Below, one piece after another: positions 36,154 to 43,476 of a stretch of 64,000 nucleotides of DNA. Position 1 is the stretch's first letter; every line of letters starts with the position of its first letter. The translations under genes were made by a program, and so were the position numbers. Origin of the DNA: Clostridium sp. (GTDB lineage Bacteria > Bacillota > Clostridia > Oscillospirales > Acutalibacteraceae); assembly GCA_031272895.1 (NCBI GenBank), contig JAISSW010000012.1, positions 1 to 64,000 of the forward strand. Direction: 5' to 3'. The notes below the pieces were generated by a model. That model worked only from the letters and a program-made list of their open reading frames with translations, had not been told where the DNA came from and made no database searches.

Positions 36154-36834
36154 TTAGTCGACTTGGACTGCGAGAACGTTAAGCTTGAGTGTAACAACGT
36201 TTGTGTCAAGATTTGCTTTTTGTGCAACGCCGATTGCTGTGTCAGCAAGGTCGTCTGCGTCCCAGTTTGCGTCCGGGTCGTCTGTTGTGTCTTTGTCAAA
36301 CACCCAGCGCCACTTGATTGTTTTGGCAGTGGTGCTTGCGCCGGCTTCAACCCTGGTGGCGGGCGTCGCTGCTGCGGTAATCGCTGCAGCCAACGTGTCC
36401 CAGCCATTGCCGCCATCAAACTCCATAACCGCGAGGAGCGCGCCTGTGCTGCTGTCATCAGCGGGGGTAATGGTCACATTGATAGGAACCTCTGAATCAT
36501 TGTTAACTTGAAGTTCGAATTGTCCGCCTGTGCCGGGAGCGATAACCAAGTCATAGTCGCCCTTGTCGTCTTGCAAAACGTCGGCGGCGCTTTCTGCTGT
36601 GGTGATGTTCTCTTCATAGAGGGTTTTGAAAAGGTCAACAGCCAAGGTTGTGACCTTGCTGCCTGTTGCGATTTCCGTTGAACCAACCTTAACGGAGAAA
36701 ACGGCGGCGCGGGCGCTTGTAGAGCCTTCGCCCTCGGCGATGTACTTCGCCAGTGTGCCGGTAAGTGTGCAAACCGTAAAGGTTGCAAGCACGAGCAGCA
36801 GCGCGGCAAGGCGCAATGCATTGTTCTTTTTCAT
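36154..36834 (-). CDS. SipW-dependent secreted protein, QVD-ending paralogue B
   Basis: A 226-residue protein. The signal region is RLAALLLVLATFTVCTLTG, then TLAKYIAEGEGSTSARAAVF. Family blocks are IAPGTGGQFELQV, NDSEVPINVTI, IKWRWVFD, DLADTAIGVA and the C-terminus NVLAVQVD. The mature domain is acidic and beta-rich by composition. The ribosome site is weak (AGAGAT). It sits between two paralogues and is separated from each by a strong hairpin. Confidence 0.78.
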   Translation of the reverse strand: MKKNNALRLAALLLVLATFTVCTLTGTLAKYIAEGEGSTSARAAVFSVKVGSTEIATGSKVTTLAVDLFKTLYEENITTAESAADVLQDDKGDYDLVIAPGTGGQFELQVNNDSEVPINVTITPADDSSTGALLAVMEFDGGNGWDTLAAAITAAATPATRVEAGASTTAKTIKWRWVFDKDTTDDPDANWDADDLADTAIGVAQKANLDTNVVTLKLNVLAVQVD

Positions 36835-36874
36835 TTTCTTATCTCTTTTCTGCGCAAAAGCGCATTTGTGTTTT

Positions 36875-36914
36875 GGTTACCCCCGCCGCTACCGGTGCGG
36901 CGGGAGGGATAACC
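36875..36914 (-). other. Intergenic hairpin without U-tract
   Basis: On the minus strand GGTTATCCCTCCCGCCGC pairs with GCGGCGGGGGTAACC around an ACCGGTA loop, followed by AAAACAC. It resembles the hairpin at 36112 in position and in lacking a T-run. Confidence 0.55.
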
Positions 36915-36919
36915 TAAAA

Positions 36920-37696
36920 TTAGTCGACCTGCGTCACAGTGTAGGTGAAGCTGATGGTGGGCAGATACAGACCGGCCGTGGTGATATCACCCTTATCGGC
37001 AACAACAACGCCGTCGTCGTCAAGCAGCTCTTGGGCAACAGCAGAACCGAGGATTGTGTCCTTGGCGTCTGTTTGACCTGCGATGTTGGCGGTGCCGTCG
37101 TCATAATCGCCGGAACCGTCAGCCTCGAAGGACCAACGCCACTGAATGTCAAAGGTGACGGAATCAGCGGTGGTGCCGTCATATGCATCCAACTCTACCT
37201 GTGTGAAGCTGTAGCCTGCGATGATGGAGCTGAGGGCAACCCAGCTTGCGCCGCCGTTAAAGCTGATTTCCACGGGGATAGTAGCGGTGACGGTGTCGCC
37301 GGCCTTGTTTGTGCCGGTGTAGATCGGCAGTGTAAAGCTGCTAATCTCAAGGTCTGCGGTTACGGGAACCTCAGAGTAGTTAACAACTTCGAGGGGCAGT
37401 GTGTTGCCGGAGCCGGGGAAGATGATAACATCGCCGTTAAGCTGATAGAAATCTTCTTCGTCGACGCTGGAGTCAGCCTCTTTCAAGGGCAACAAAACTG
37501 TGGTGGGGTCAATGCTCTCGCCCGCGGCAACGTCTGCGCCGTTGATGTCAACGCGGAATGCGCCGACACGCGCTTGCTGTGTGGAGAGAGTTCCGCCAAC
37601 TGTGTACTTTGCAAGGGTGCCCGTGAACGCGCACGTGGTGATAAGAACCACAACCAGCAAAATTGCCGCCAAGCGGAGTGTACGATTTTTGCGCAT
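36920..37696 (-). CDS. SipW-dependent secreted protein, QVD-ending paralogue C
   Basis: A 258-residue protein, first of the paralogues in the operon. The signal region is LAAILLVVVLITTCAFTG, then TLAKYTVGGTLSTQQARVGA. Family blocks are IFPGSGNTLPLEV, NYSEVPVTADL, IQWRWSFE, TDAKDTILGSA and the C-terminus TYTVTQVD. AAGGAG lies eight bases before the ATG. Its place directly after the signal peptidase and before a stabilising-type hairpin suggests it is the major subunit, which is inference. Confidence 0.78.
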   Translation of the reverse strand: MRKNRTLRLAAILLVVVLITTCAFTGTLAKYTVGGTLSTQQARVGAFRVDINGADVAAGESIDPTTVLLPLKEADSSVDEEDFYQLNGDVIIFPGSGNTLPLEVVNYSEVPVTADLEISSFTLPIYTGTNKAGDTVTATIPVEISFNGGASWVALSSIIAGYSFTQVELDAYDGTTADSVTFDIQWRWSFEADGSGDYDDGTANIAGQTDAKDTILGSAVAQELLDDDGVVVADKGDITTAGLYLPTISFTYTVTQVD

Positions 37697-37814
37697 GATA
37701 ATTTCTCCTTGTTGAGCTTAATTTTATGTTCAGCTAAGAGCCGCCAAGACCCCGGTATAGCCCGAAGCGACTCCTCCGCTTAACAACTTGGTTATTTCTC
37801 CTCCTGTGTTTCCC

Positions 37815-38519
37815 CTACTCCTGTGGTGGGGTTGACGCAACGGGAGCGTTTTCGCTTTGTGCCGCGCTTGCCTCATGAGCCTTCCTGAGCATTTCGAGCT
37901 CCTGCGCAAGCTGCGCCTGCTTTGCTTTCTCCTGCTTATTGAACAGCATACGACGGATAACGTCATACATCAGGAACAGCACTAACGGGATTGCAACAAA
38001 CAGCACCATTCCCAGCGGCTTGCTCATAAAGTCCGCTATAACACCCGCGCCCGCAATGCGGTAGAAATAAAGCCCCAACACTTGGTTTGGATAAACGGGC
38101 GACTCGTCCTGGGTGTTGTTGGCGTCACCCTTGGTACGGTAGAGTGTTTCGCCCGTGCCGCTTTCCTCTATGGCGATAATTTTGTGGGTGATAACCGTAA
38201 CGCCGCCGGAGCTGTTCTTAACCGTGTAGCCGATAACGTCGCCCACCTTTAGGGTGCTTGTGTCCACCGTTTTGGTGAAGATGAGGTCGTCTACCTCAAT
38301 GGCGGGACTCATGGAGCCGGACTTAACGATTAGCGGGGCGTAGCCGGCAAAGGTTGGTACCTCGTCCGGGTTTTGGTAGCTTTTAACCACCAGCGTGAGG
38401 TTAACGGTAATAATTGGAATTAGCAGGATACAGATGATAGCCCCGATTACCGTTGCAACAATGTGCAGAACCTTGCGCGCCCCCGTGGGCTTCTCGGGTT
38501 TTGTGCTGTTTTTTGGCAT
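37815..38519 (-). CDS. Signal peptidase I, SipW type (first copy)
   Basis: A 234-residue protein with a TM helix (about 17-45), LIVKSGSMSPAIEVDD (Ser about 69), TVITHKIIAIE (His about 112), RTKGDANNTQDES and a second TM helix, then a charged tail of about 45 residues (QEKAKQAQLAQELEMLR). The Ser-His dyad defines the SipW/ER type. The ATG at 38519 is preferred, as the longer frame to 38615 lies over the promoter. It leads the operon of QVD proteins. Confidence 0.88.
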   Translation of the reverse strand: MPKNSTKPEKPTGARKVLHIVATVIGAIICILLIPIITVNLTLVVKSYQNPDEVPTFAGYAPLIVKSGSMSPAIEVDDLIFTKTVDTSTLKVGDVIGYTVKNSSGGVTVITHKIIAIEESGTGETLYRTKGDANNTQDESPVYPNQVLGLYFYRIAGAGVIADFMSKPLGMVLFVAIPLVLFLMYDVIRRMLFNKQEKAKQAQLAQELEMLRKAHEASAAQSENAPVASTPPQE

Positions 38520-38586
38520 TTTTGTGATTCCCCTATGCAATATGTTGTGGAGAAAGCCGACGTGAGGTAAAAGAGGTATGGTTTGC

Positions 38587-38615
38587 ATTATATCACCATC
38601 CGCGCAGAAAGTCAA
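38587..38615 (-). promoter_or_regulatory. Promoter of the SipW/QVD operon
   Basis: On the minus strand TTGACT (38610-38615), 17 bases, TATAAT (38587-38592). Confidence 0.8.
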
Positions 38616-38651
38616 GTCCTGTTTATGACAATTTTGTTAACAATTAGGGAC

Positions 38652-38680
38652 TTGCGTTTTTGTGTGAAATCGGTTATACT
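38652..38680 (+). promoter_or_regulatory. Divergent promoter for plus-strand secreted proteins
   Basis: TTGCGT (38652-38657), 17 bases, TATACT (38675-38680). It faces away from the SipW operon promoter, with their -35 boxes only 36 bases apart, so one regulator could control both. Confidence 0.65.
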
Positions 38681-38713
38681 GAAGCAAACTACCAAAAAAC
38701 GGAGGCAAGGCGA

Positions 38714-39361
38714 ATGAAGCATAAGATAAAACAGGCGTGGCTGCCGTTGGTGCTTGCGTGGTTAGCGGTGCTGGCGATTGGCAGCACAGGGCTGGTTTTC
38801 AGCAAGTACGCAAGCTTGGGCACGGGAACCGGCACGGGGTCGGTGGCGAAGTTTGCGCCGGGCTATTACAGTGAGTTTTTGAACAAAAATTACAACGATA
38901 ATGTTGTTCTGTTTTATGACACGGCAAGCCGTCCTGCACGGCGACTTTTTACTGTTGCGGTGAAGAATGAAAGTGAAGTTGCGGTAAAATTTACCGCTAA
39001 CGTCACCAATTCATTGACTTCCCCGGCGTGGGGAGCAAGTAATTTGCTTGCGTCAACAAGCTTGTCATATTCTGACTTAAATGTTTACTCTTCATTGAAC
39101 GGAACAAGCACAAAGGTTGCCCATGGAGCAATTACTGCAAATAATGTTACTCTGCCGCAAAAGACTTATATGGTATACACGGGAACAGCTACGGCTATGA
39201 CCTCCATAACGCATTATAATACCAACGTCAATAAGGGCGCAGCACCAAACGATGCGGACTATGGCGCTCGGTCTTTCGGCGTGGTTTGGACACCACCTAC
39301 AACAATAACTAATGCCACGGCAAGGCTTTCGGCAAGTCTGCTTTACGAACAAGTTGATTAA
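38714..39361 (+). CDS. SipW-dependent secreted protein, QVD-ending paralogue D
   Basis: A 215-residue protein from the ATG at 38714 (GGAGG eight bases ahead). The signal region is LPLVLAWLAVLAIGSTG, then LVFSKYASLGTGTGTGSVAK, a variant of the TxAKY motif. FTVAVKNESEVAVKFTANV matches the SEV block of the minus-strand paralogues, and the protein also ends in QVD (SASLLYEQVD). PGTGG, WRW and DTxLG blocks are not evident, so it is a more distant relative. It is followed 11 bases later by the glycine-rich protein gene. Confidence 0.75.
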   Translation: MKHKIKQAWLPLVLAWLAVLAIGSTGLVFSKYASLGTGTGTGSVAKFAPGYYSEFLNKNYNDNVVLFYDTASRPARRLFTVAVKNESEVAVKFTANVTNSLTSPAWGASNLLASTSLSYSDLNVYSSLNGTSTKVAHGAITANNVTLPQKTYMVYTGTATAMTSITHYNTNVNKGAAPNDADYGARSFGVVWTPPTTITNATARLSASLLYEQVD

Positions 39362-39372
39362 GGGGAAAACAA

Positions 39373-40674
39373 ATGAAGAAAAAAATATTCATAGTCCTTA
39401 ACGTTATTCTGCTTATAGCAACCTCGCTGTTTTTTCCTTACACAATAGCTAAATACACAAAAAGTGAGGTTATTGTTGACGAAAGCAACAGCGTTTGGCT
39501 TGTTAGCAGCACGGGCATATTGCAGAGCAATGCCGTGGCATACAACTGGCTTAATAATAGACCAGCCAGCACTTCCGGCGGCAATTACACGGCAACCTTT
39601 ACCGCGCCATACGCCGGTTGGTATGCATTTTCCCTTTGGGGCGGTGCCGGTGCTCAAGCCCGCTATCGGACCAATTCCAGCGTCTCTATTCGTGTTGAAC
39701 ATGACGCGACAGGCGGCAAAGGAGGCATTGTAGTCGGAGCTGTTTATTTGACGGCAGGCCAAGTGTTATATATTTGGATTGGCAATGGTGGGTTCCGTGG
39801 AGCAACAACCCGTGATTCAATGGAAAATATGGCTGCCTATCCAAATGGTGGAGACCTGAAGAGTTGGACCAACGATGCTTCTAGTCCTGCTACCGGTTAT
39901 GGAGCAGGCGGCGGCGGGGCGTCCGCAATTGCAACAAACAACACGTCCTTAAGCGGAGCCACAGGGTATCGTACTAACAATACAGGGTTAATTGCCGTTG
40001 CGGGCGGCGGCGGCGGCGGCGGCGTGCGCGGTGCTTACGGAGGCAACGGCGGCGATGGCGGCGGGGTGCTGAATGGTGCCGGGACCGCTAACGGAAGTAA
40101 TGGTAAATACGGCACAGCCGAAAATGCCGGTGCCGGAAAGGGCGGCACGGGAACTGCGGGCGGCGCAGCCGGAACTAATAATGCCGGACGCACCGCTACA
40201 GCAGGAAGCTTTCTGCAAGGCGGAGATGGACGAAACGCTGGCGTAAGGAGCTCCTCCGGCGGCGGCGGCGGTTACTATGGCGGCGGAGGAAGCACCAGTG
40301 CTTCCGAAGATGGCACCACAATGTTTGGCTGTGGTGCGGGCGGCGGTTCCTCGTATGCGGCAAGCACAGTACAGGCTTTACCCGCGGCGCTTCTTTCGTG
40401 GTCAAAGTTTTCCCCTTATACCGATAACCCTTGGGACCCGTTTTCCGGCACCTCTACGCAAGCAACACGACAAGCCCGTTGCAACACCGCCAATCACACA
40501 GTCGGAGCTATTGACATAAACAATAAAGACGGGCAAAGCTTATACACCTGGGATGGTTCCGGCAGTGCTGTCGCCGACGCTTACGGACACGCCGGGCTTT
40601 GCGTTCTGGCTTATATCGGTAATCTGCCAAGCACTGCGAATCTTTCAAGCTACACATGGACAATAAACCCGTAA
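39373..40674 (+). CDS. Glycine-rich secreted protein with SipW-type signal region
   Basis: A 433-residue protein. The N-terminus has a TM segment and FFPYTIAKYTKSEV, again an AKY motif. The mature part begins with a beta-rich stretch (ATFTAPYAGWYAFSLWGGAG) and continues with GGKGGIVVGAVYLTAGQVLY and long Gly runs, the pattern of the glycine-rich domain also found next to ALK/LTK receptor ligand-binding regions (PF12810-like). It ends SYTWTINP without QVD or an anchor. AAGGGG precedes the ATG. It is probably an extracellular structural or adhesive partner of the QVD proteins. Confidence 0.72.
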   Translation: MKKKIFIVLNVILLIATSLFFPYTIAKYTKSEVIVDESNSVWLVSSTGILQSNAVAYNWLNNRPASTSGGNYTATFTAPYAGWYAFSLWGGAGAQARYRTNSSVSIRVEHDATGGKGGIVVGAVYLTAGQVLYIWIGNGGFRGATTRDSMENMAAYPNGGDLKSWTNDASSPATGYGAGGGGASAIATNNTSLSGATGYRTNNTGLIAVAGGGGGGGVRGAYGGNGGDGGGVLNGAGTANGSNGKYGTAENAGAGKGGTGTAGGAAGTNNAGRTATAGSFLQGGDGRNAGVRSSSGGGGGYYGGGGSTSASEDGTTMFGCGAGGGSSYAASTVQALPAALLSWSKFSPYTDNPWDPFSGTSTQATRQARCNTANHTVGAIDINNKDGQSLYTWDGSGSAVADAYGHAGLCVLAYIGNLPSTANLSSYTWTINP

Positions 40675-41849
40675 ACACCCCCGAAGAACACGGCGGTGTT
40701 CAAGCCGCAATTGACGTTGCCGCGAAAAACGGCGGCGTTGTGCTTTTGCGCGGGCGCTACCAATGCCCCGCACTGCGCCTTGCCCCCAACGTGCATTTGC
40801 GCCTTGAGCGCGGCAGCGTTTTGCAGGCAAGCGCAAGCTTAGAGGATTATATTTCCCTTGCCGAGGTGGACAACGGGCAGAACCGCGGAGTTGGCACGCC
40901 CGTTCAGCGCAAGCCCGCGTTCGTGTTCCTTTACGCCAAGGACTGCGCCAACGTGAAAATAACCGGCGAGGGTACGATTGACGCGAACGGCGGCGAGTTT
41001 ATGTACCAAGTCAACCCGGGCTACTGGACGGGATATTTTTACCCGCGCCCCACCACGGTTTATTTTGAAAACTGCCGTGACGTGGAAATAAGCGGTGTGA
41101 CGATTATCAACGCCCCGTTTTGGACTATCCACCCCGCCGGCTGCGTCAATGTGCTGATTGACAAGGTGAAAATCCTCAACCCGCTCACTTGGGCAAACAG
41201 CGACGGCATTGACCCCGACCACTGCCAAAACGTGAAGATAACCAACTGCGTGATTGAGTGCGCGGACGACTGCATTTGCCTAAAAAACACCCTTGGCAAC
41301 AGCGAATATCCGCACCTGCGCGGCGTTGAGGTGAGCGGCTGCTCTCTGCGCTCTTCCTCTGCGGCAATCAAAATCGGTACCGAGGGCATAGCCGACTTCG
41401 AGGATATTCTTGTGCATGATTGCAAGGTGCTGCAGTCCAACCGCGGCATTTCAATTCAGCTGCGCGATTGCGGGAGTATTCGCAATGCCGTGTTCAGAAA
41501 TATAGATATAGAAGCCCGCAACCACCCCAAGGTCTTTTGGGGCAGCGGCGAGCCGATTTGCGTCACCCTGCGTCCCCGCGACGGCGCGACAACCGTCGGC
41601 AAAATACACGGTCTGCTGCTTGAGGACATCACTTGCCGCGGCGAAAACGGCTTGCTTTTCTACGACCATGCCCGCCGTCTGCCCTTGGAGCAATACGACC
41701 GCCGCCACCCCATTGACGGCGTGACGCTGCGCGGCGTTTCACTTGATATAGATGAGGCGGCGCTGCAGGACGCACAGGGCTATGACCTGCGCCCCGGTCT
41801 TGGCGAGGAATCGTTAGACATTCCCCGCGGAGAGGTTGTTGTGGCGTAA
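40656..41849 (+). CDS. Glycoside hydrolase family 28 (polygalacturonase-like)
   Basis: A 397-residue right-handed beta-helix protein. The GH28 active-site blocks are ANSDGIDPDHC (first Asp), CADDCICLKN (Asp pair) and SNRGISIQLRDC (with the conserved RxxxIQ-type site). No signal peptide is seen, so it probably acts on pectin oligomers inside the cell. The ATG lies within the last codons of the glycine-rich gene (19-base overlap) and has no good ribosome site, suggesting translational coupling. Confidence 0.88.
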   Translation: MDNKPVNTPEEHGGVQAAIDVAAKNGGVVLLRGRYQCPALRLAPNVHLRLERGSVLQASASLEDYISLAEVDNGQNRGVGTPVQRKPAFVFLYAKDCANVKITGEGTIDANGGEFMYQVNPGYWTGYFYPRPTTVYFENCRDVEISGVTIINAPFWTIHPAGCVNVLIDKVKILNPLTWANSDGIDPDHCQNVKITNCVIECADDCICLKNTLGNSEYPHLRGVEVSGCSLRSSSAAIKIGTEGIADFEDILVHDCKVLQSNRGISIQLRDCGSIRNAVFRNIDIEARNHPKVFWGSGEPICVTLRPRDGATTVGKIHGLLLEDITCRGENGLLFYDHARRLPLEQYDRRHPIDGVTLRGVSLDIDEAALQDAQGYDLRPGLGEESLDIPRGEVVVA

Positions 41850-41876
41850 GCGCAGCGCTTACGCGAGGGCAAACGA

Positions 41877-41911
41877 AAACCCTCAAAGCCTTACGCTTCA
41901 AGGGTTTGCCG
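41877..41911 (-). terminator. Hairpin after tRNA-Thr
   Basis: AAACCCT and AGGGTTT with inner AAG/CTT form a stem on the minus strand, followed by TTCGTTT. It may act in both directions with the GH28 gene. Confidence 0.6.
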
Positions 41912-41913
41912 CA

Positions 41914-41989
41914 TGGAGCTGGTGGACGGACTTGAACCCCCGACCTGCTGATTACAAATCAGCTGCTCTACCAACTGAGCTACACCAGC
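41914..41989 (-). tRNA. tRNA-Thr (anticodon UGU)
   Basis: A 76-base cloverleaf: acceptor GCTGGTG/CACCAGC, D-arm AGCTCAGTTGGTAGAGC, anticodon arm CTGATTTGTAATCAG with TGT in the loop, T-arm GGGGGTTCAAGTCC, and an encoded 3' CCA after discriminator T. Confidence 0.96.
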
Positions 41990-42004
41990 GCCTTGCAAGC
42001 AGAG

Positions 42005-42034
42005 ATTATACCCTAAAACGGGTGCGTTTGTCAA
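42005..42034 (-). promoter_or_regulatory. Promoter of tRNA-Thr
   Basis: On the minus strand TTGACA (42029-42034), 18 bases, TATAAT (42005-42010). Confidence 0.8.
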
Positions 42035-42166
42035 GTGTTAGGGCGCAAAGCGCGGTTCATAGTCAAAAAACTTTCGTCTTTCGTCATTTTTAACAAAATT
42101 GGCCATCTGTGACATATTTAAGCGCTATATTTCTAATATGGAAATACCCCCCCCCGAATTTTGTGC

Positions 42167-42172
42167 TATAAT
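42167..42172 (+). promoter_or_regulatory. Extended -10 upstream of the glycerophosphodiesterase gene
   Basis: TTTTGTGCTATAAT; a C9 run (42147-42155) replaces a usable -35. Confidence 0.6.
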
Positions 42173-42206
42173 ACCTTCGTATATTTAGTACAGGGGGGAG
42201 AAAATC

Positions 42207-43199
42207 ATGTTAAGCTCACTCATTCCGGCACTCAGCAGGTTTGCGGCAATTGTGCTGAGTGTTATATCCGGCTTTCTGTCAATGCTCGGTGTTCCGGCAC
42301 TGCCCGCACAACCGGCGCGGGGTGAAAACCCCTACCTTGCAAACGGTCAGACGATGATTAGCGCACATCGCCTCGGCGCGGGTCTTGCGCCGGAGAATAC
42401 CCTGATGGCGCTTGAAAAAACGGTCAATACAAACGATTTTACGGTGGACATACTTGAAATGGACGTGCAGCTGACGAAGGACGGGGAGCTTGTTCTGCTG
42501 CACAACACCACCTTTGATGAAACCAGCAACGCCGTCGAGGCTTTTGGTCATCCCATGGTCAGCCCGTTGATGTATAACTACAAGGAGTTGCACGAAAAGC
42601 TGAACCTCGGCGCAAACTGGGGCGAGGCGTATTCTTCCCTGCGCGGGGCGGATATTCCTGATAACCTGCGCGTCACCAAGCTAAAGGATGCGCTGCAATA
42701 CGCCGAGGCTCACAGCAAGCCCAACAAGCCCTGGTATTACACAATCGAAATCAAGTTTGTGCCGTTTAATCTGAGCTACCAAGCGGTTGATAAGTTTGTG
42801 GAAATCGGCAAAAGCTTGGGGATTCTTGACAGAATCTGCTTCGGCAGCTTTTATCCGGACATGACGCAGTACGCCTCTCGCAAATATCCTGAGCTTACAC
42901 GCTGCGCGGACACCGCAGAGGCGCTGATTTTTCTGAATGCCTTTAGGAACAATGACGACCTGAGTGCCCTTGAGCCGCGGTATAAAATTCTGTGCCTGCC
43001 AAACGGCTACGGCATTGACTCCATGTTCGAGCTTGCGAACGCAAAACTTGTTGACTACGCGCACAAATACGGCATTGCGGTACAGTATTTCACCTCCGAG
43101 GGACAGGACGTGGAGGTCGCCACCCAACTGGCAGCCTTGGGCGCGGACGCCATAATCTGTGATGATATAAGCATGGTGTACAAAAAGCTGCACAACTAA
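42207..43199 (+). CDS. Glycerophosphodiester phosphodiesterase family protein
   Basis: A 330-residue protein with an N-terminal membrane segment (IVLSVISGFLSMLGVPALP) and a GDPD TIM-barrel. Active-site blocks: ISAHRLGAGLAPENT (HR and E), ILEMDVQLTKDG and LVLLHN (ligands for the metal), and IEIKF. It hydrolyses glycerophosphodiesters to glycerol-3-phosphate, probably outside the membrane. GGGGGGAG precedes the ATG. Confidence 0.88.
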   Translation: MLSSLIPALSRFAAIVLSVISGFLSMLGVPALPAQPARGENPYLANGQTMISAHRLGAGLAPENTLMALEKTVNTNDFTVDILEMDVQLTKDGELVLLHNTTFDETSNAVEAFGHPMVSPLMYNYKELHEKLNLGANWGEAYSSLRGADIPDNLRVTKLKDALQYAEAHSKPNKPWYYTIEIKFVPFNLSYQAVDKFVEIGKSLGILDRICFGSFYPDMTQYASRKYPELTRCADTAEALIFLNAFRNNDDLSALEPRYKILCLPNGYGIDSMFELANAKLVDYAHKYGIAVQYFTSEGQDVEVATQLAALGADAIICDDISMVYKKLHN

Positions 43200-43211
43200 A
43201 TCTATTTGCTT

Positions 43212-43239
43212 GCGCGGGGAGCAACTCCCCGCGTTTTTT
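43212..43239 (+). terminator. Terminator of the glycerophosphodiesterase gene
   Basis: GCGCGGGGAG, CAA loop, CTCCCCGCG and TTTTTT. The next 155 bases to the tig promoter hold nothing recognised. Confidence 0.85.
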
Positions 43240-43394
43240 GTTGCGGTATTACGCGGAAGCACGCTAAAATCAATCGCAAACAGGAGCGCTTTTGCGCCGA
43301 GAAGTCCTTCAAGGAAGCTTAGCGGCAAAAGCTTGCATGAGATTACAACGGAAAGCCGCCTAAATTAACTTGCCCCCTCCCCCGCCCCGCACGC

Positions 43395-43423
43395 TTGCAA
43401 CCCGTGGTGGATTGTGGTATAAT
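43395..43423 (+). promoter_or_regulatory. tig promoter
   Basis: TTGCAA (43395-43400), 17 bases, TATAAT (43418-43423) with extended TGTGG. A TGATTGAT/ATCAATCA stem follows at 43428-43448 in the leader. Confidence 0.7.
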
Positions 43424-43476
43424 AGCTGATTGATTAGTCCATCAATCACCAAGAACCATTCAAGAGGAGTAAACAC

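Noticed and set aside
41836-42093. Plus-strand ORF with TDLNPRPADYKSAALPTE
   Set aside because: It lies antisense to tRNA-Thr; this peptide is a known artefact of tRNA antisense translation.
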